A DNA stretch of 64,000 nt from Volutella citrinella (GCA_034401135.1 JAWZSP010000007.1:3534001-3598000); one strand, 5' to 3'. Counted from the first letter of the stretch, positions 39,801 through 53,438 are shown. Notes: generated by a model not told the origin, from the sequence alone. Numbers and translations are program-made.

Positions 39801-42329
39801 GAAGATGACTCTGCCTTCGGGCTCAGGGCTGACAGCGGCAAGATCGTGATGTACTTCACTAGCCCGAAAAAGTCAGACGTTCTCCAAACTATCCGAGGTG
39901 CCAAAGCCAAGAATGGCAAAGACAGCAGATCCCACAAGTCAATAGAGAGGTTGATTAGGCCACAGGATGTCCCCGGCACATTGCTGAATCTGGCACTCGC
40001 AAATTTGTCCAGCCCCGACCATGTTTTGCGGCTCTCTTCATACAACCTACTCGGCGCCTTGTGTCGAGCATTCAAGTTCAGCTCAGCTTCCAGGCTAGTT
40101 TGTACAAAAGGTAAGCATACTGTTGAATTGATTCACACATTGTGATGGCTGACAGGAGTCTTTATCAAGATGTTTCTGTGCCAATGGACCCAACTCGGTT
40201 TGTTGTGCAAATCAGCACGGAACTTGCTTCCACGGAACCCCAGCTTACATGGGACTTCCTAACTGAGTTTTTTGTCGGTTGGGAAAGCTTTCCAGACGAG
40301 CAGAAGCAACTGAGCCTCGCGTACATGGCACCGTGGCTTCCAGGTCTGCGGTTGAACATTCTCAGCAACGAAGCAGACAGCGAAAAAGGCCGGGAGAAAG
40401 TTGCAGTGCTATTCCGAAAACTCATCGATATAACCGTTCAAGACCACGCGCTCGCTTATGCTCTTGAGCAGGCAGTGTGGCCTCAACTAGTTCAAGATGA
40501 GGTCTTGCTGGACATCTTTCTCGATGAACTTGTAAGGACCGCAATGGCTTACGGTGCACATGAAGATCCCGTCGAGATTATTTCCTCGATCGTCGTTGGT
40601 CTCGGCACCGTGACGCTTCGGGGCAAGGTGTTATCCCGCCTTCGAAAAGCTCTCAATCGATCTTCCCTGAGACCGACAAAGTACCTACCAGACAATGCAG
40701 TGTGGGCAGAAATCTGTATTCTGCTCCGGTTTTGCGTTTCACTGTCGTTTGACAGCGGTGTGCAGTCGCATCTATTCCTGCCAGAGATTTTCCACATTGT
40801 CACCATGCTCTCGAACACTGGAGGCCAAGAGGTACGGCTTCTCGTTTATCGGCTCCTGGTCAACTCTGTCCATGCCGTCTGCACGTCTTTCACTCTGGAC
40901 GATGCCAAATCCAGCAAGCTGCGAGCAAATTTGGACTTCCTTTGTGATCCTCGAAGTGATCTATTTTCGTCCCCCCCGGCCTTCGCACGAGACGGTGCTT
41001 CCGTTTCCACATCTCAGGAACACGGCCCGACTCTATCGGCGACGGAGAATCTCGCCTCAGTTTTGTTTGACATTTGTTCGGTCGCGGCTCCGACAGTCGA
41101 CCTTTCTAACGCGTGGCGGTCACGCTGGATGAGTCTCGTAGCGAGCACAGCGTTCCAAAACAATCCAGCAATTCAGCCACGGGCATTTGCAGTTATGGGC
41201 TGCCTAGCTCGGGAAGAAGTTGACGATGACCTTCTGTACCAAGTACTTGTGGCTCTCCGAAACAGCGTCAATAGATATGGTGAGGACCATAGCAGTGAAA
41301 TGCTGGTATCCATTGTCACGTCGCTCTCGAAAATGATGGCTAAGCTGCCTTCGGCTTCCCGATATGGCCTACAGTTATTTTGGCTTGCCATGTCCTTGGT
41401 AAGATTAGTCCCAGCAACGCTCTTCAACTGTACTGCGCAATTTCTTGAGGCTGTCCTAGCCAACATCAGTACGGGGGAGGATTTCAGGGGAGATAAAATG
41501 GTCTCACTGCTCCTTCAAGGCCGTGTCCCCCTTGATGAAGCAGCTTTGGCATTGGAGGAAGTCTACGGCGTCCATTTCACCGAAGAAAACTTCCATTTCG
41601 CCGTTTGTGCGTGTCTTGTACGTGGCCTAACCGACACGATGACCAGACAGACCGCGATTCGGGTGTTGTCGTCTTTTCTAGAAATCTCAGCGTGCAATTC
41701 CGACCAGGCGCTGTCGCAAAAAACGGCCGCTTATGGTTCACCTTATCTTGGTCTCCTCATGGCACGCGCAGTGGATCATGAGGAGCTGAAGGATAGCCTT
41801 TGGGCCGCAGGCATCGTTGGGGATAACTTCGGGGCCATGCTTAGCTCCCGGGTATTGCAAAACTTGGAACACTTCTCAGATCAGAAGCTTGTCCTCATGA
41901 CCGCGATCGAACTCGTGGATTTTCAGTATCTGGAGGATGCTGTGCAAACACGCAGCCTACGGTGGCTAACGGAGCTGGCAACGGCAAGGCCATCGGTCAT
42001 GGTTTATATGTAAGCTTTGGTCGATTGCGAAATTGTACCGTTCATTGACTGATGATTGCAGTTGTGGCGCTGTTCGCTCGTTGCTGGACGATATTCTGAT
42101 GCATGGTCAGAATTCCGCAACTTTAGGTGCTGCGCATGGCCTATTGCGGACATTGTCGTCTGATTCGGAATTCTCGCGAGTCGGGAATTCAAATGTGCTC
42201 CTAGGCGAGATGCTAGAGGGGGCTGGGTTTGAGGGGCTATGGCGCTCGTGTTCATTCAACTCTGGGGAGGATGTAAATAGTGACTATCTTGATTTGACTG
42301 AAAAGCTGATAGAAGTATGTCTTATTTAA
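33858..42329 (+). CDS. ira1: Ira/neurofibromin-type Ras GTPase-activating protein
   Basis: Fourteen exons (33858-33911, 33971-35425, 35486-35796, 35851-35962, 36020-37552, 37624-37783, 37860-38149, 38205-38492, 38547-38918, 38971-39057, 39206-39378, 39434-40110, 40170-42009, 42062-42329) give 2,539 aa. The protein should switch Ras off and so damp cAMP/PKA signalling. The GAP domain is at about 1150-1400: ILRRSCVATK places the arginine finger at Arg1216, and FLRFFCPAI lies at 1327-1335. A Sec14/PH-like module follows at about 1540-1735 (LPKETISVVTDTRYVFQPI). Most of the rest is helical repeat. The start is supported by exon 1 splicing in frame. The 3' end is uncertain: a GTATGT donor at 42,315 follows EKLIE, and read-through adds only VCLI before TAA, right where the AT block begins. 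A very short last exon may be missing. Confidence 0.92.
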
Positions 42330-44419
42330 GTTAAGTTAAGATATAATTAAAAATAAATTAAATAAAAAATTAAAAATAAAATTAGAATATAAAATATTTA
42401 TAATATATATAATATTAAATTATTTATTAATATATATTTAATAATTTATATAATAATTTAAATTTTATATATATATAATATTTTTAAAAAAAAATATAAA
42501 AATTTTATTATTTAAATAAATTAATTTAAAATAATATATATAAAAATTATAATAATTTAATTAATAATAAAAAAAATATAATAAATAATTAAATTAATAA
42601 ATATAATAATTATTATTATTATTATAAATAATTAATATTTAATTTTTATATAATATATTAATTATAATTATATTTAATTTTTTAAAATATATATAAAAAT
42701 TTTTATTAATTAAATAAATATAAATTTAATAATAATAATAAATAATTATATTATTATTATAAAATATATAATATATAATTATAAAATTTAAAAAAAAATA
42801 ATAATAAAATTTATATTAAAAGAGATTTAATAAAAAAATTTTAAATAATTTTTTTTTAAAAAAATTATATAATAAATAATATATAATAAATAAATTAATA
42901 ATATTTTATTTTATTTTTAATTATTAAATTATTAAAATTTTTAATTTTTTTTAAAATTTTTAATTTTATTAATTTATTAATTTTATATTTATTTTAATTT
43001 TTTTAATTAATTTAAATAATTAAATTTTTTATTAAAAAATATATATTTAATAATATTTTAAATATTTTAAATATTATTATTATTTAAATTTATTAATTAT
43101 TATTATTATAATATTTTAAATTTTTTTTTATAATTTTTTAATTTTTAAAAATTATAATTTAAATATTTAATTTTATAATTTAATATTATTTATTTTTTTA
43201 TTTATTTTAAAATTATTTTTTTATTTTAATAATTTTAATAATTATAAATTAAATAAAATAAATATTTAAAAAAATAAATAAAATTTATTTAATATATATA
43301 TATTATAATAATAAAAATTATTATTATAAAAAAATTATATAAAAATTAATATATTAAAAAAATTTATTATTTAAATTAAAAATATTATAAATTTATATAT
43401 AAATTTTAAATATTAATAAAATAAAAATAATATATATATATAAATTTTATTTTTATTATAAATTTAATTAATAATATTAATAAATTATATAATAATAAAT
43501 TTTTATTATAAATATAAATTTATAAATATAAATTTTATAAAAAAATATTAATATTTATTTAATATTTTAAATATTATAAAATAAAAATAAAATATTAAAA
43601 ATATATAATTAATATATAAATAAAAAGATATAAAAAATATAAAAAATAATTTAAATAGATTTTATATAATAATTAATATATATTATAATTAAAAAATTAT
43701 TTAATAAATATAATTTAATAATAAAAAAATTTTTATATTAATATTAATTATATTATTATATAAATATATTATTAAAATAATAATATTATAAAAATAATTA
43801 TAATTTAAATATTATTATTAAATTTAAAATAAAATAAATTATTAAATATAAATATAAAAAAAATATAAAAATTAAAAATATTATATAAATAATTAATATA
43901 AATTATAATATAAAAATTATATTTTATAAATATAAAAATAATAATTTTATTATAAATAAAAACTAATAAAATTATATAATTATAATTATAATTAATATAT
44001 TATATTAAAATATAAAAATAAAAAATATATTTATTTAATATTTTAAAATTATATTATATATAATATATAATAATATTATAAAAATTATATTAAAATAAAT
44101 AAATAAATATATTAATATATTTAAAAAAAAATTATAAAATAATATATAATAATAATTATATAATATTATATATTTATAAATATTTTAGTTTAAAATATTT
44201 AAAATAAATATTAATAAAAATTAAATAATAATTATAATTAAAAATTAAATATTATAATTTATTTAATATATAATTTTTTTAAATAAAATTTTTTATTTTA
44301 TATTATTTTTTATAAAATATATATAATTAAATTTTTTTAAAAAAATATTATTTTTATTATAATAATATAATATTTTTATTTTTATTTTATAATTTAAAAA
44401 AAAAATTTATATTAAAAAT

Positions 44420-44635
44420 ATAAAATAATATAATTAATTTTATATAAATAATATAAAATAATATAATTAATTTTATATAAATAATATAAAATAATATAAT
44501 TAATTTTATATAAATAATATAAAATAATATAATTAATTTTATATAAATAATATAAAATAATATAATTAATTTTATATAAATAATATAAAAAGTTTTTATA
44601 TAAATAATATAAAAAGTTTTTATATATTATAAAAA
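44420..44635. repeat. 33-bp minisatellite, about five copies
   Basis: Units of 33 bp made only of A and T start at 44,420, 44,453, 44,486, 44,519 and 44,552 and are essentially identical. Two shorter related units of 24 bp containing AAAAAGTTTTTA follow. The near-identity shows that the array expanded after, or was homogenised despite, the loss of G and C. Confidence 0.85.
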
Positions 44636-45424
44636 TTAAATAATTTTAAAAAAATTTAATTATATATTATATAATATTATAATAATAATAAAATTTTAAT
44701 ATAATAAAATTTTAATAATAAAATAAAATTTTATATAATATAAAATAAATAAAAATAAAATTTTAAATATATAAAATAAAAAAACTTATTTAAAATATAA
44801 AATAATTTTAATAAATTATAATAATATTATTTATTTTATATTAATAAAGCTTATTTTAAATATTATTATATATAAATAATATTTATAATTATAAATTTAT
44901 TAATTTAAATAATTAAAAACTTAATTAATTTTTTTAATAATAATAAATTATAAATATAATTAATAAAATATATATAAAATATATAAAATAAAAACTTATA
45001 AAATTATAAATTTTATAATTATAATTATAATAAAAGTATTATTTATTATATATTAAAATTAAATATTAATAATATTTTAATTAATTATAAATAAAATATA
45101 AATTTATATTAAATTTAATAAAAATATTAAAAAATAAAGTTTTTATTTTTATTTATAATAATTAATATAAATTAATAAATATATAATAAATAAAATATAA
45201 AATTAAAAATAATATATATATATATATATAAAGTAATATATATAAATCTAGTTTTATTAAAAAAAAATATTTTTAAAAAATAATAATAATAATATAATAA
45301 AAATAATAAATATATTAAAAATTAAAAAACTTAAAAAAGTTAATAATAAAATAATAAATAAGTAAAGTATAAATATAATATAAATTAATATATTTAAAAT
45401 AATAATATATTTAAAAAAAAAATT

Positions 45425-45500
45425 TTATAACTTTTAATATAAATAAATTATAACTTTTAATATAATAAATTATAACTTTTAATATAAATAAATTATAATT
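45425..45500. repeat. Short tandem repeat, about three copies
   Basis: The word TATAACTTTTAATATAA recurs three times at intervals of 23-25 bases, separated by ATAAAT/TAAAT. It lies within the AT block, with no gene nearby. Confidence 0.75.
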
Positions 45501-46149
45501 ATTTATAAAATAATTAATTATTATATATATAAGTTTATAAAAAATAAATATTATAATAAAAAAAGCTAAATATATAATAAAATTAAATAATATAAAATAA
45601 GTAATATTTATAATTTATTAATATATTAATATTATATATTATATTAAAATAATAATAGTTTATTATTTAAATATAATAAAATAAATATAATAAAATATAT
45701 ATAAATATATAAAAAGTAAATATAATAAATATATATATAAGAAAAAGACTTATTAATATTAATATTAATTAAAAAAAATATAATATAATAAATATATAAA
45801 AAATATTATAAATAAAACTATTTAAAATACTTATATAATATAAAGTTATATTATTATAATAATTAAAAGCTAATAAAGTAATATATAATTAATAATTATA
45901 TAATTATTTAATAAAAGTAATATAAATAATATATAAATAAAAACTTAAATATATATATTTTTATATTAATTATAAAATATTTAAAATAATATTATTATAA
46001 ATATAATATTTAATATATAATATAAATAAAGTATTAAAAAAATATAAAAAAAAATAAAAATATTTTTATTAAAAAATAATTTTTATTTAATATAAAAAAA
46101 TAAAAGTTTTATAAATTTAAAAATAAATAAAATAATATATAATTTATTA

Positions 46150-46880
46150 TTATAATAATATATTTAAAATAAATCTATTTATAATTTTAAAATTAATAAA
46201 AAAATATAAAACTTAATATATTTTTTAATATATATTTTAAAAATTTAATATAAATTACTAATAAAGTTATTATTTTAAATATCTTATTTAATATTAATAT
46301 TTAATTAAGATTTATAATTAAATATTTAATTAATATTTATAATTAGATATTTAAAATATATAAAAAAGCTTAGATTATATAAAAATATATAATTATTTAT
46401 TTAAATAATTTAATATTAATTATAAATAAAACTATTATTTTAAATATTTTAAATATTAATAATAATAAAATTAGAAAAAACTAATATATATAATATATAT
46501 TATAATATATTTAAAATAAATCTATTTTTAATTTTAAAATTAATATTAAATAAAAAAGCTTAATTTATATATTATTATTTAATTATTTATAAGTACTTTT
46601 ATATTAATTATTAATAAAGTATTTATTTTAAATATCTTAATTATTAATAACAATAATAAAATTATAAAAAATTAATATTTAAAATATATATATAATAATA
46701 TATTTAAAATAAGTCTATTTTTAATTTTAAAATTAATATTAAGTAAAATAAGTTAATTTATATAATAATACTTAGTTATTTATTTAAGTATTTTAATATT
46801 AATTATTAATAAAGCTATTATTTTAAATATTTTATTAAATATTAATAGTAAAATTATAAAAAATTTATATTTAAAATAAA
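46150..46880. repeat. Degenerate tandem array, period about 165-195 bp, about four copies
   Basis: The word ATAAAGCTATTATTTTAAAT and variants recur near 46,261, 46,424, 46,613 and 46,808. A second word, TTTAAAATAAATCTATTT, recurs at 46,163, 46,510 and 46,702. The matching order of both words supports tandem units rather than chance AT similarity. Divergence between copies is substantial. Confidence 0.65.
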
Positions 46881-49800
46881 TATATAATATAATTTTAAAT
46901 TAAATTTAAAACTTAAAAACTAATTATTATATAATTTAAAAATTACTTTTTTTTTTTTTTAAATTCATTATAATTTTTTTTAGCTTTTTTAATTTCTTAT
47001 TTTTAAACTTATATTAATTAGCTTTTTTTTTATTCTTTTTAATTAATTTTTTTTAAATTTAAATTTTTTAATTTTTTAATATAATTTATTTTTTAAGTAA
47101 ATTAAAAAAAATCTTATTTTAATTTTTAATAATTATATTATTTAATATAAAAAAGATTCTTTATATAATTATAAAGTAATAAAAATAATTAAATAATACT
47201 TAATTAAAATATTTAATATAAAAAGTTTAATTTTATAAAAAATTTATTATTATAAAATATTAATTTTATTAATTAATTAATAAATAATATAATAATATAA
47301 TAATAAATAAAATAATAAGAATTAAATAATAAGAAATAAAATAATAAGAAATAAAATAATAATAAATAATAATAAATAACTTATATTTTTTTAACTTATT
47401 TTATAATATATAAATATTATATTTTTTTAATTAATTAAAATATAATATATATAAATTATTATTAATATTAATATTTAAGAAATTATAAAATTAAAAATTA
47501 AAAATTAAAATAAATTTATTAATAAATAACTTTTTTAATTAAAATAACTTTCTTATTTAAATTTAAATTTAATAAAAATTAATAAACTTATTATTTAATA
47601 AAAAAAATAAAATTATATAATAAATAGTACTTATATTTTATATTTAGTTTTAAATATACTTTTACTTTTATTTTTTATAATAAAATAATAATAAAATATT
47701 TTATTTAACTTAAAATATTTTAATTTAAACCTAGGGTTTAAAAAAAAATTAAGAAAAAAAGACTTAATTTAATTAATTAATTATTATATAATTAATAATA
47801 TAAATAAATACTTACTTATAAAGTCTTAATTAAGTATAAAAAAATTAATTAATAAAGATTCTTTTAATTTAATTAAATCTTTATTTATATTATAATTATA
47901 AGCTAAATAAAAATCCTATTATATAAATAATTAATAAGAATAAATATATTTTTTTAAAATTTAAAACTTAATTAAAAAATAAAGCTTTTAAAACTTCTTA
48001 CTTTTTATAATACTTATAAATATATAAAGGAGTTTTAAAAATAATTATATAAAACTACTTTTATAATTTAATAAAAGCTTTAAAAAAAATCTAAAAATAA
48101 ATTTAAATTTAATTAAAGCTTTTTAATTTAAAGAATTTAAAACTATAGCTTTTAATTCTTTATTAAAATCTATTTTAATAATATAATTAATAAGCTTTTT
48201 AAAAATTAAAGCTATTTTTATTATATTATAAATTAAATTTTAATAACTTAAAGTATTTATAAAAAGAATTAGTATTTAATTTTAAAAATAAGTTTAAAAA
48301 TTAATTTAAAAATAACTTTACTTAAAGTAATAGTTATTATATTAAAGTTAAAAAATACACTTTTTTTTAACTTTTCTTTATTAATACTTTTTAAAAAAAG
48401 CTTTTTAAGAAAATTACTATATTTAATAATAATAATAATTTATCTTAACTATCTTATAAAAGCTATTTATAAATAAGTAACTTTAAGATAATAATTAATA
48501 AATAAAAAAAAAACTAACTATTAAAACTAAGCTTTAAAAAAATCAGTAATTAAATAGGTTTTTAAAATATTTTATATAATAATATTAAGTATATAACTTA
48601 TATACTTAATATTATTAATAAAGTCCTTATTATAACTATTTTTTAAAATAATTTTAAAAGTTTTTAAAAAGTAGTTATTATTAACTATATTATTTTTAAT
48701 AATATTATAATTATTTATAAATTATATTTATAATATATATAAATAAAATAATATAAAATACTTAAAACTATTTCTTAAAATAATTAAAAAATAATTTTTT
48801 AAAATAGCTGAAACTTATTTATAAATATAAGCTTTAATATAAGCTTTTTCTAGCTTATTAAAACTTAATAAAATAATTAGTTAATAAATATATAATATAA
48901 ATAAATAAATAACTTATTTATAACTTTATATTTAATATTAAAGTTATTAAATAAATAAGAAAGAATAATACTTAAATAAAAAGTCTAGCTATTTAAAAAC
49001 TAGATATTAAAAATTAAGAAAGTTTTTTTATAGTTTTAATATTATTTTTTAATTACTTATTTAATTAATATAAGCTTAATTTATATATATTTTTTAAATA
49101 AGGCTTAAAATTCTACTTATTAATTATAAGAATATTTCTAATTAAGAGTTAGTTATTAAATAATACTATAAATAAATAAAGGAAAAAGGGCTTAAATACT
49201 TATTATAATATAATAATAGCTTTTTAAAAGATTCACTTTTTAATATTTAAAAAAGGTTATAAATTGAAGAACCCTTTTTAACTTTATAAAAGAAATTAGG
49301 TATTTTTTTTAACTATAATTAAATTAAAGATAAAAAAAATTATATTTTAATTATTAATTTAGATTTTTATCTTTTTATATATATTAGTATTAATATAAAT
49401 TATAAATAAATAAATGACTTACTTTTTTAATATTTTTTTAGTTTTTTAGCTATAAATAATTTTTAAATACTTTTATTTATAATACTTAATAAAATTCAAA
49501 ACTTAAAAGCCTTTAACTTAAGCTTGCTAGCTATAGTTATAATTTAATAAAAAAAGTAGTAATTTAAAAAAAATAACTTAAGTTTTAATTTAATTTAAAA
49601 AAATTATATTTATAATTAAATAAATAAATTACTAACTTTATATAGTTAATAAGTATTTTTCTTAGTTTTTTTTTTAAATATAGATAATAAAGTTTAAGTA
49701 AAAAGATAATTTTAAAAAATCTAAATAGATTTTTTAAGAAAAAAAAGGAAAAAATTAAGTTCATTTTCCTTATTAATATTAAGAAAAGAAATAAAGCTTT

Positions 49801-50411
49801 TTTTACTTATAAAATACTAAAAATTAATATTAAAATTAAAAAACTAGCTCTAATTATAGTTTTTAGATTTAATAATACTAAAAGAAGCTATTTTAAAAAT
49901 AATTCAGTATAGAGTAAGTAAAGTAGTTAGATAGATAGTTATTTAATAAAGTAGTTATAATCCTTAGTTTTATTATTTTATTTTATAAGCTTTTTAAAGA
50001 CTTATATATATTAAAAGATTATTTTTATAATTTCTAAGCTTAAAATTATATTAAATTCTATTACTTATAAGTTATAAAGAATTTATAAACTTAAATTATT
50101 AATATATTCTAAAAAAAAACAGTTAAATTACTATCTTATAATATATTATTAGGTTAGATTAAAAAGAGGGGTAAAATTAAATTATTAATTCTTAGAATAT
50201 AGGATTAGGGCTTAATTAATTAATAAGTTATTTTCTAAAAAAAGATTAAATTTAAATTATAGTAATTATAAGTTTTAAAACCTATATCTTTTAATATTTA
50301 TAGCCCTTTTATTAAAGAAGTTATATATATATAGGTTACTCTTAAGCTTATTAAAGTATTTAAAAAAAAAGAATTAAAAATAATTTTAACTTATTAAATA
50401 AGTTAATTAAT

Positions 50412-51060
50412 ATTATATAGTTATTAATTATAATATATTTACTATATATATATATTTAAATACATTATATAGAATTAGTAAAATAATATATATAAAAAAA
50501 TATATAAATATTAAGGTATTTCTTTTAATTAGTTATAAATATAAAATTAAAATTTAATAGTAAAATTAAAATTAATTATAATTCTATAAATAAACTATTT
50601 ATAATTATATAGTTATAAGTTATATATAGTTACTATATAATATCTAAATATATTATATAAAGTTAGTAAAAAATCATATATAGAAAAATATATAAATATA
50701 TTAATATTTCTTTTATTTAATTATTAAAATAATAATAAAACTTAATATTAAAATTAATTATAATTTTATAAGTAAATTATTTAAAATTATATAATTCTTA
50801 ATTATATATATAGTAACTATATATATACCCAAATAAATTATATATAGTTTACTAAAAATTATATATAAAAAGATATATTAATATTAAGCTAGTTTTTTTA
50901 TTTAATTAGTAAAATAATATTAAAACTTAATATTAAAATTAAAATTAATTTTATAAATAAATTACTTAAAATTATATAGTTATTATGTATAAATATATTT
51001 ATTATATATATATTTAAATAAATTTTATATAAAATATTATAATAATATTAAAGTATTTTA
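50412..51060. repeat. Tandem array, period about 183-192 bp, three full copies plus a part
   Basis: ATTATATAGTTATTA-like words start units at 50,412, 50,604, 50,787 and 50,971. Within each unit the same order of sub-motifs follows: an ACTATATATA stretch, AATTATATA with GTTAGTAAAA, TTCTTTTATTTAATTA, AAACTTAATATTAAAATTAA and TTTTATAAATAAATTA. The fourth copy stops at about 51,060. Confidence 0.8.
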
Positions 51061-51069
51061 TTATTATAT

Positions 51070-51265
51070 TAATAGTAACTAAAGTAACTAAATTTAGTCT
51101 AATTAATTAGTTTTAGTCTTAGTCTTAGTTTAACTAAGACTAAAAATAACTAACTAAATTAAATTAACTAAATTCACTTAGCTTATTAATTAAAACTAAA
51201 TTTAATTTAACTAAATTAAGTCTTAGTCTAACTAAAGTCAGTAGACTGACTGACTAAATTAACTA
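51070..51265. repeat. TTAGTC/ACTAA-rich cluster with inverted repeats
   Basis: About 190 bases are unusually rich in TTAGTC, AACTAA and GACT words. There is a perfect inverted repeat with 12-bp arms at 51,119-51,143 (TTAGTCTTAGTT-T-AACTAAGACTAA), a smaller one TCAGT-AG-ACTGA at 51,238-51,249, and a GACTGACTGACT run at 51,243-51,254. It immediately follows the 185-bp array. Confidence 0.7.
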
Positions 51266-53438
51266 AATTATAACTCTGAATTTACTTATATAGATCCTTT
51301 TTTTATTAATTAGGAACTTCTTTATATAAAATATAAGTAAAAATTATATTAGATATTAAATTCTTTAAGTAAACTATTTTAATTAAATAAAAGTACTTAT
51401 TTAATTATTTTTTTATATTTTAGATATTTCTTAATTTAATATTAAGGTTTATTATATTTATAAATTAATAAATTAATACTCTATTTAGTTTATTATTATA
51501 AGTCTTAAACTATTTAATTAGTATATTTTTAATTTTTATTTAAAACTAGCTTTTTATAATTCTTTATACTTATTTTATTAAAATCTTTTAATAACTCTTA
51601 AATTTATATATTTTTTTTACTTAATTCTTAAAAAACTTTTAAGTCTTTATATAATCTTTATAATATTTAAAAAAGAAAGTAATCTCTTTTTTATAAAAAT
51701 AATATTAATTTTAAAAAAGATAATACTTACTACTTATTAAGGAATCAATCTTAAATTTAAATAGTAAAATAGTTATAGCTTTTTTATAAATTAAAAAGGT
51801 TATAAAAATAAATAATATTTTTATTTATAATACCTTTTTAAAAAGTTAAATAATTTAATTAATTTTATAACGTTTTTTAAAAATTAGAATAATATTTAGT
51901 AATTAAATAAGCTTAATATAAAAAGCTATATAAAAAGTTCTTTTTATTAAAAAGTCTATAATAAGTATATAGTTTATTACTTTATACTTACTTATATATA
52001 TTATAATAATAATTCTATTTTATAAGATCTATTTAAATATAAATATATAAGTTAGTAATAGTAAGATGATTATTAAGCTAACTTTTATAGCTATATAAAT
52101 TACTATTAATCTAGTTATTATAATAAGTTTTTTAATTATTATTATAAAGATTATAATTAAGAATTTAATTTTTAACTTAAAATATAATATAATTATTTTA
52201 TAATTAGCCTAATTAAGCTAAATCTTAAAATAAGATATATTATATTTAAATTTACTTTAATTAAGTAATTAGTAATACTTTATTTTATATTTTAAGCTAT
52301 CTTTTACTTCTTTTTTTAAATCTATTAATTAAAATATTTTTTTAATTAGAATAATAATTTAGCTTTAATTATAAAAAATCCTTTATTTAATCTTTACATA
52401 TAGATATATTATTTTTAAGGTTTATATAACTATTTATTCTTAGAATTATTATTCAATTTAATTTTAAATTAAAGAGCATAGGTTTTAGTATAATATAAAA
52501 GTACCTTTTTAATTAAGCTATTTAATTATTTAAATCTCTAGCTTTTTATAAAAAAATACTCTTTTTATTATAACTTTTAAATTTATTAATAAAAATAGTA
52601 GGCTTAAATAAATATTAGTAATTATTAATATTTTTTATAAAGACTTATTATAAAGTAGTTAAGTATATAAAAATATAAAAAATAATATAATTTTTAGTTA
52701 AAGAACTTTATAAAATAAATAAAATATAAATTAATTATTAATTTAATTAAATAAAATAAAAAAAGTTTTTAAATAAGAAAATATTAAAAAAAAAAGTCCT
52801 TATTAATTTAGTATTATATAAAATTATCCCTTTTTAAACTACTAACTTAAATATTTAAATTACTAATCTAGGCTAACTTTTATATACTATTAATATAATC
52901 TAGTTAATAAATAATAATTAGTTTAGAAAACTATTTTTTACTTATTACTTTATTTAGCTCTTAGTAGTTAATATATAAATAAAAAGACTTATTAAGCTTA
53001 AAAATAAAAGAATTAAAGCTTTTTAAGTACTAAATATATTTATTTATTAAGTTATTAATTAAATATTAATAAAATATATTAAGTTCTTTTTATATAAATA
53101 AATAAATTAATTTAAAAAGTAATAACTTATTTAATATAATATTTATTATATAATCTTACTTATTATATAATAAGAGTTTTATTATATATTATTTAAAAAA
53201 AATTATTATATATTTTTTAATTTAATAAAAATTCTTTTAATATATTAATAAGTTTTATAATTTTAATATTTTAATAAATAGCCTACTTTTATTATATAAA
53301 GGTATTATTATAAAGTATATAATATATAAATAATATATAGATTAAGCTATATAGCTTTATAAGAAAAAATAATAAGAAAAAATAATAATAATAAGATTTT
53401 ATAATAAAAAGTAACTAAAGCTTACTTAATATTTATAA

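Larger units (their letters stand above)
42330..53438. repeat. Extreme AT-rich, gene-free block (left part)
   Basis: Eleven kilobases without a usable reading frame. G+C is nearly nil from 42,361 to about 45,000 (7 G/C in the first 2,220 bases) and rises gradually toward 53 kb. Surviving C is almost always followed by T and surviving G almost always preceded by A; CpA/TpG and CpG are very rare. This is the expected end state of heavy RIP or similar cytosine mutation on both strands of old repeats. I cannot identify the original elements. Degenerate tandem arrays inside it are listed separately. Confidence 0.85.

Noticed and set aside
51111..51145. TTAGTC repeats as decayed telomeric TTAGGG
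   Set aside because: RIP would turn TTAGGG into TTAAAA-like words, not TTAGTC, and the site is not at a sequence end.
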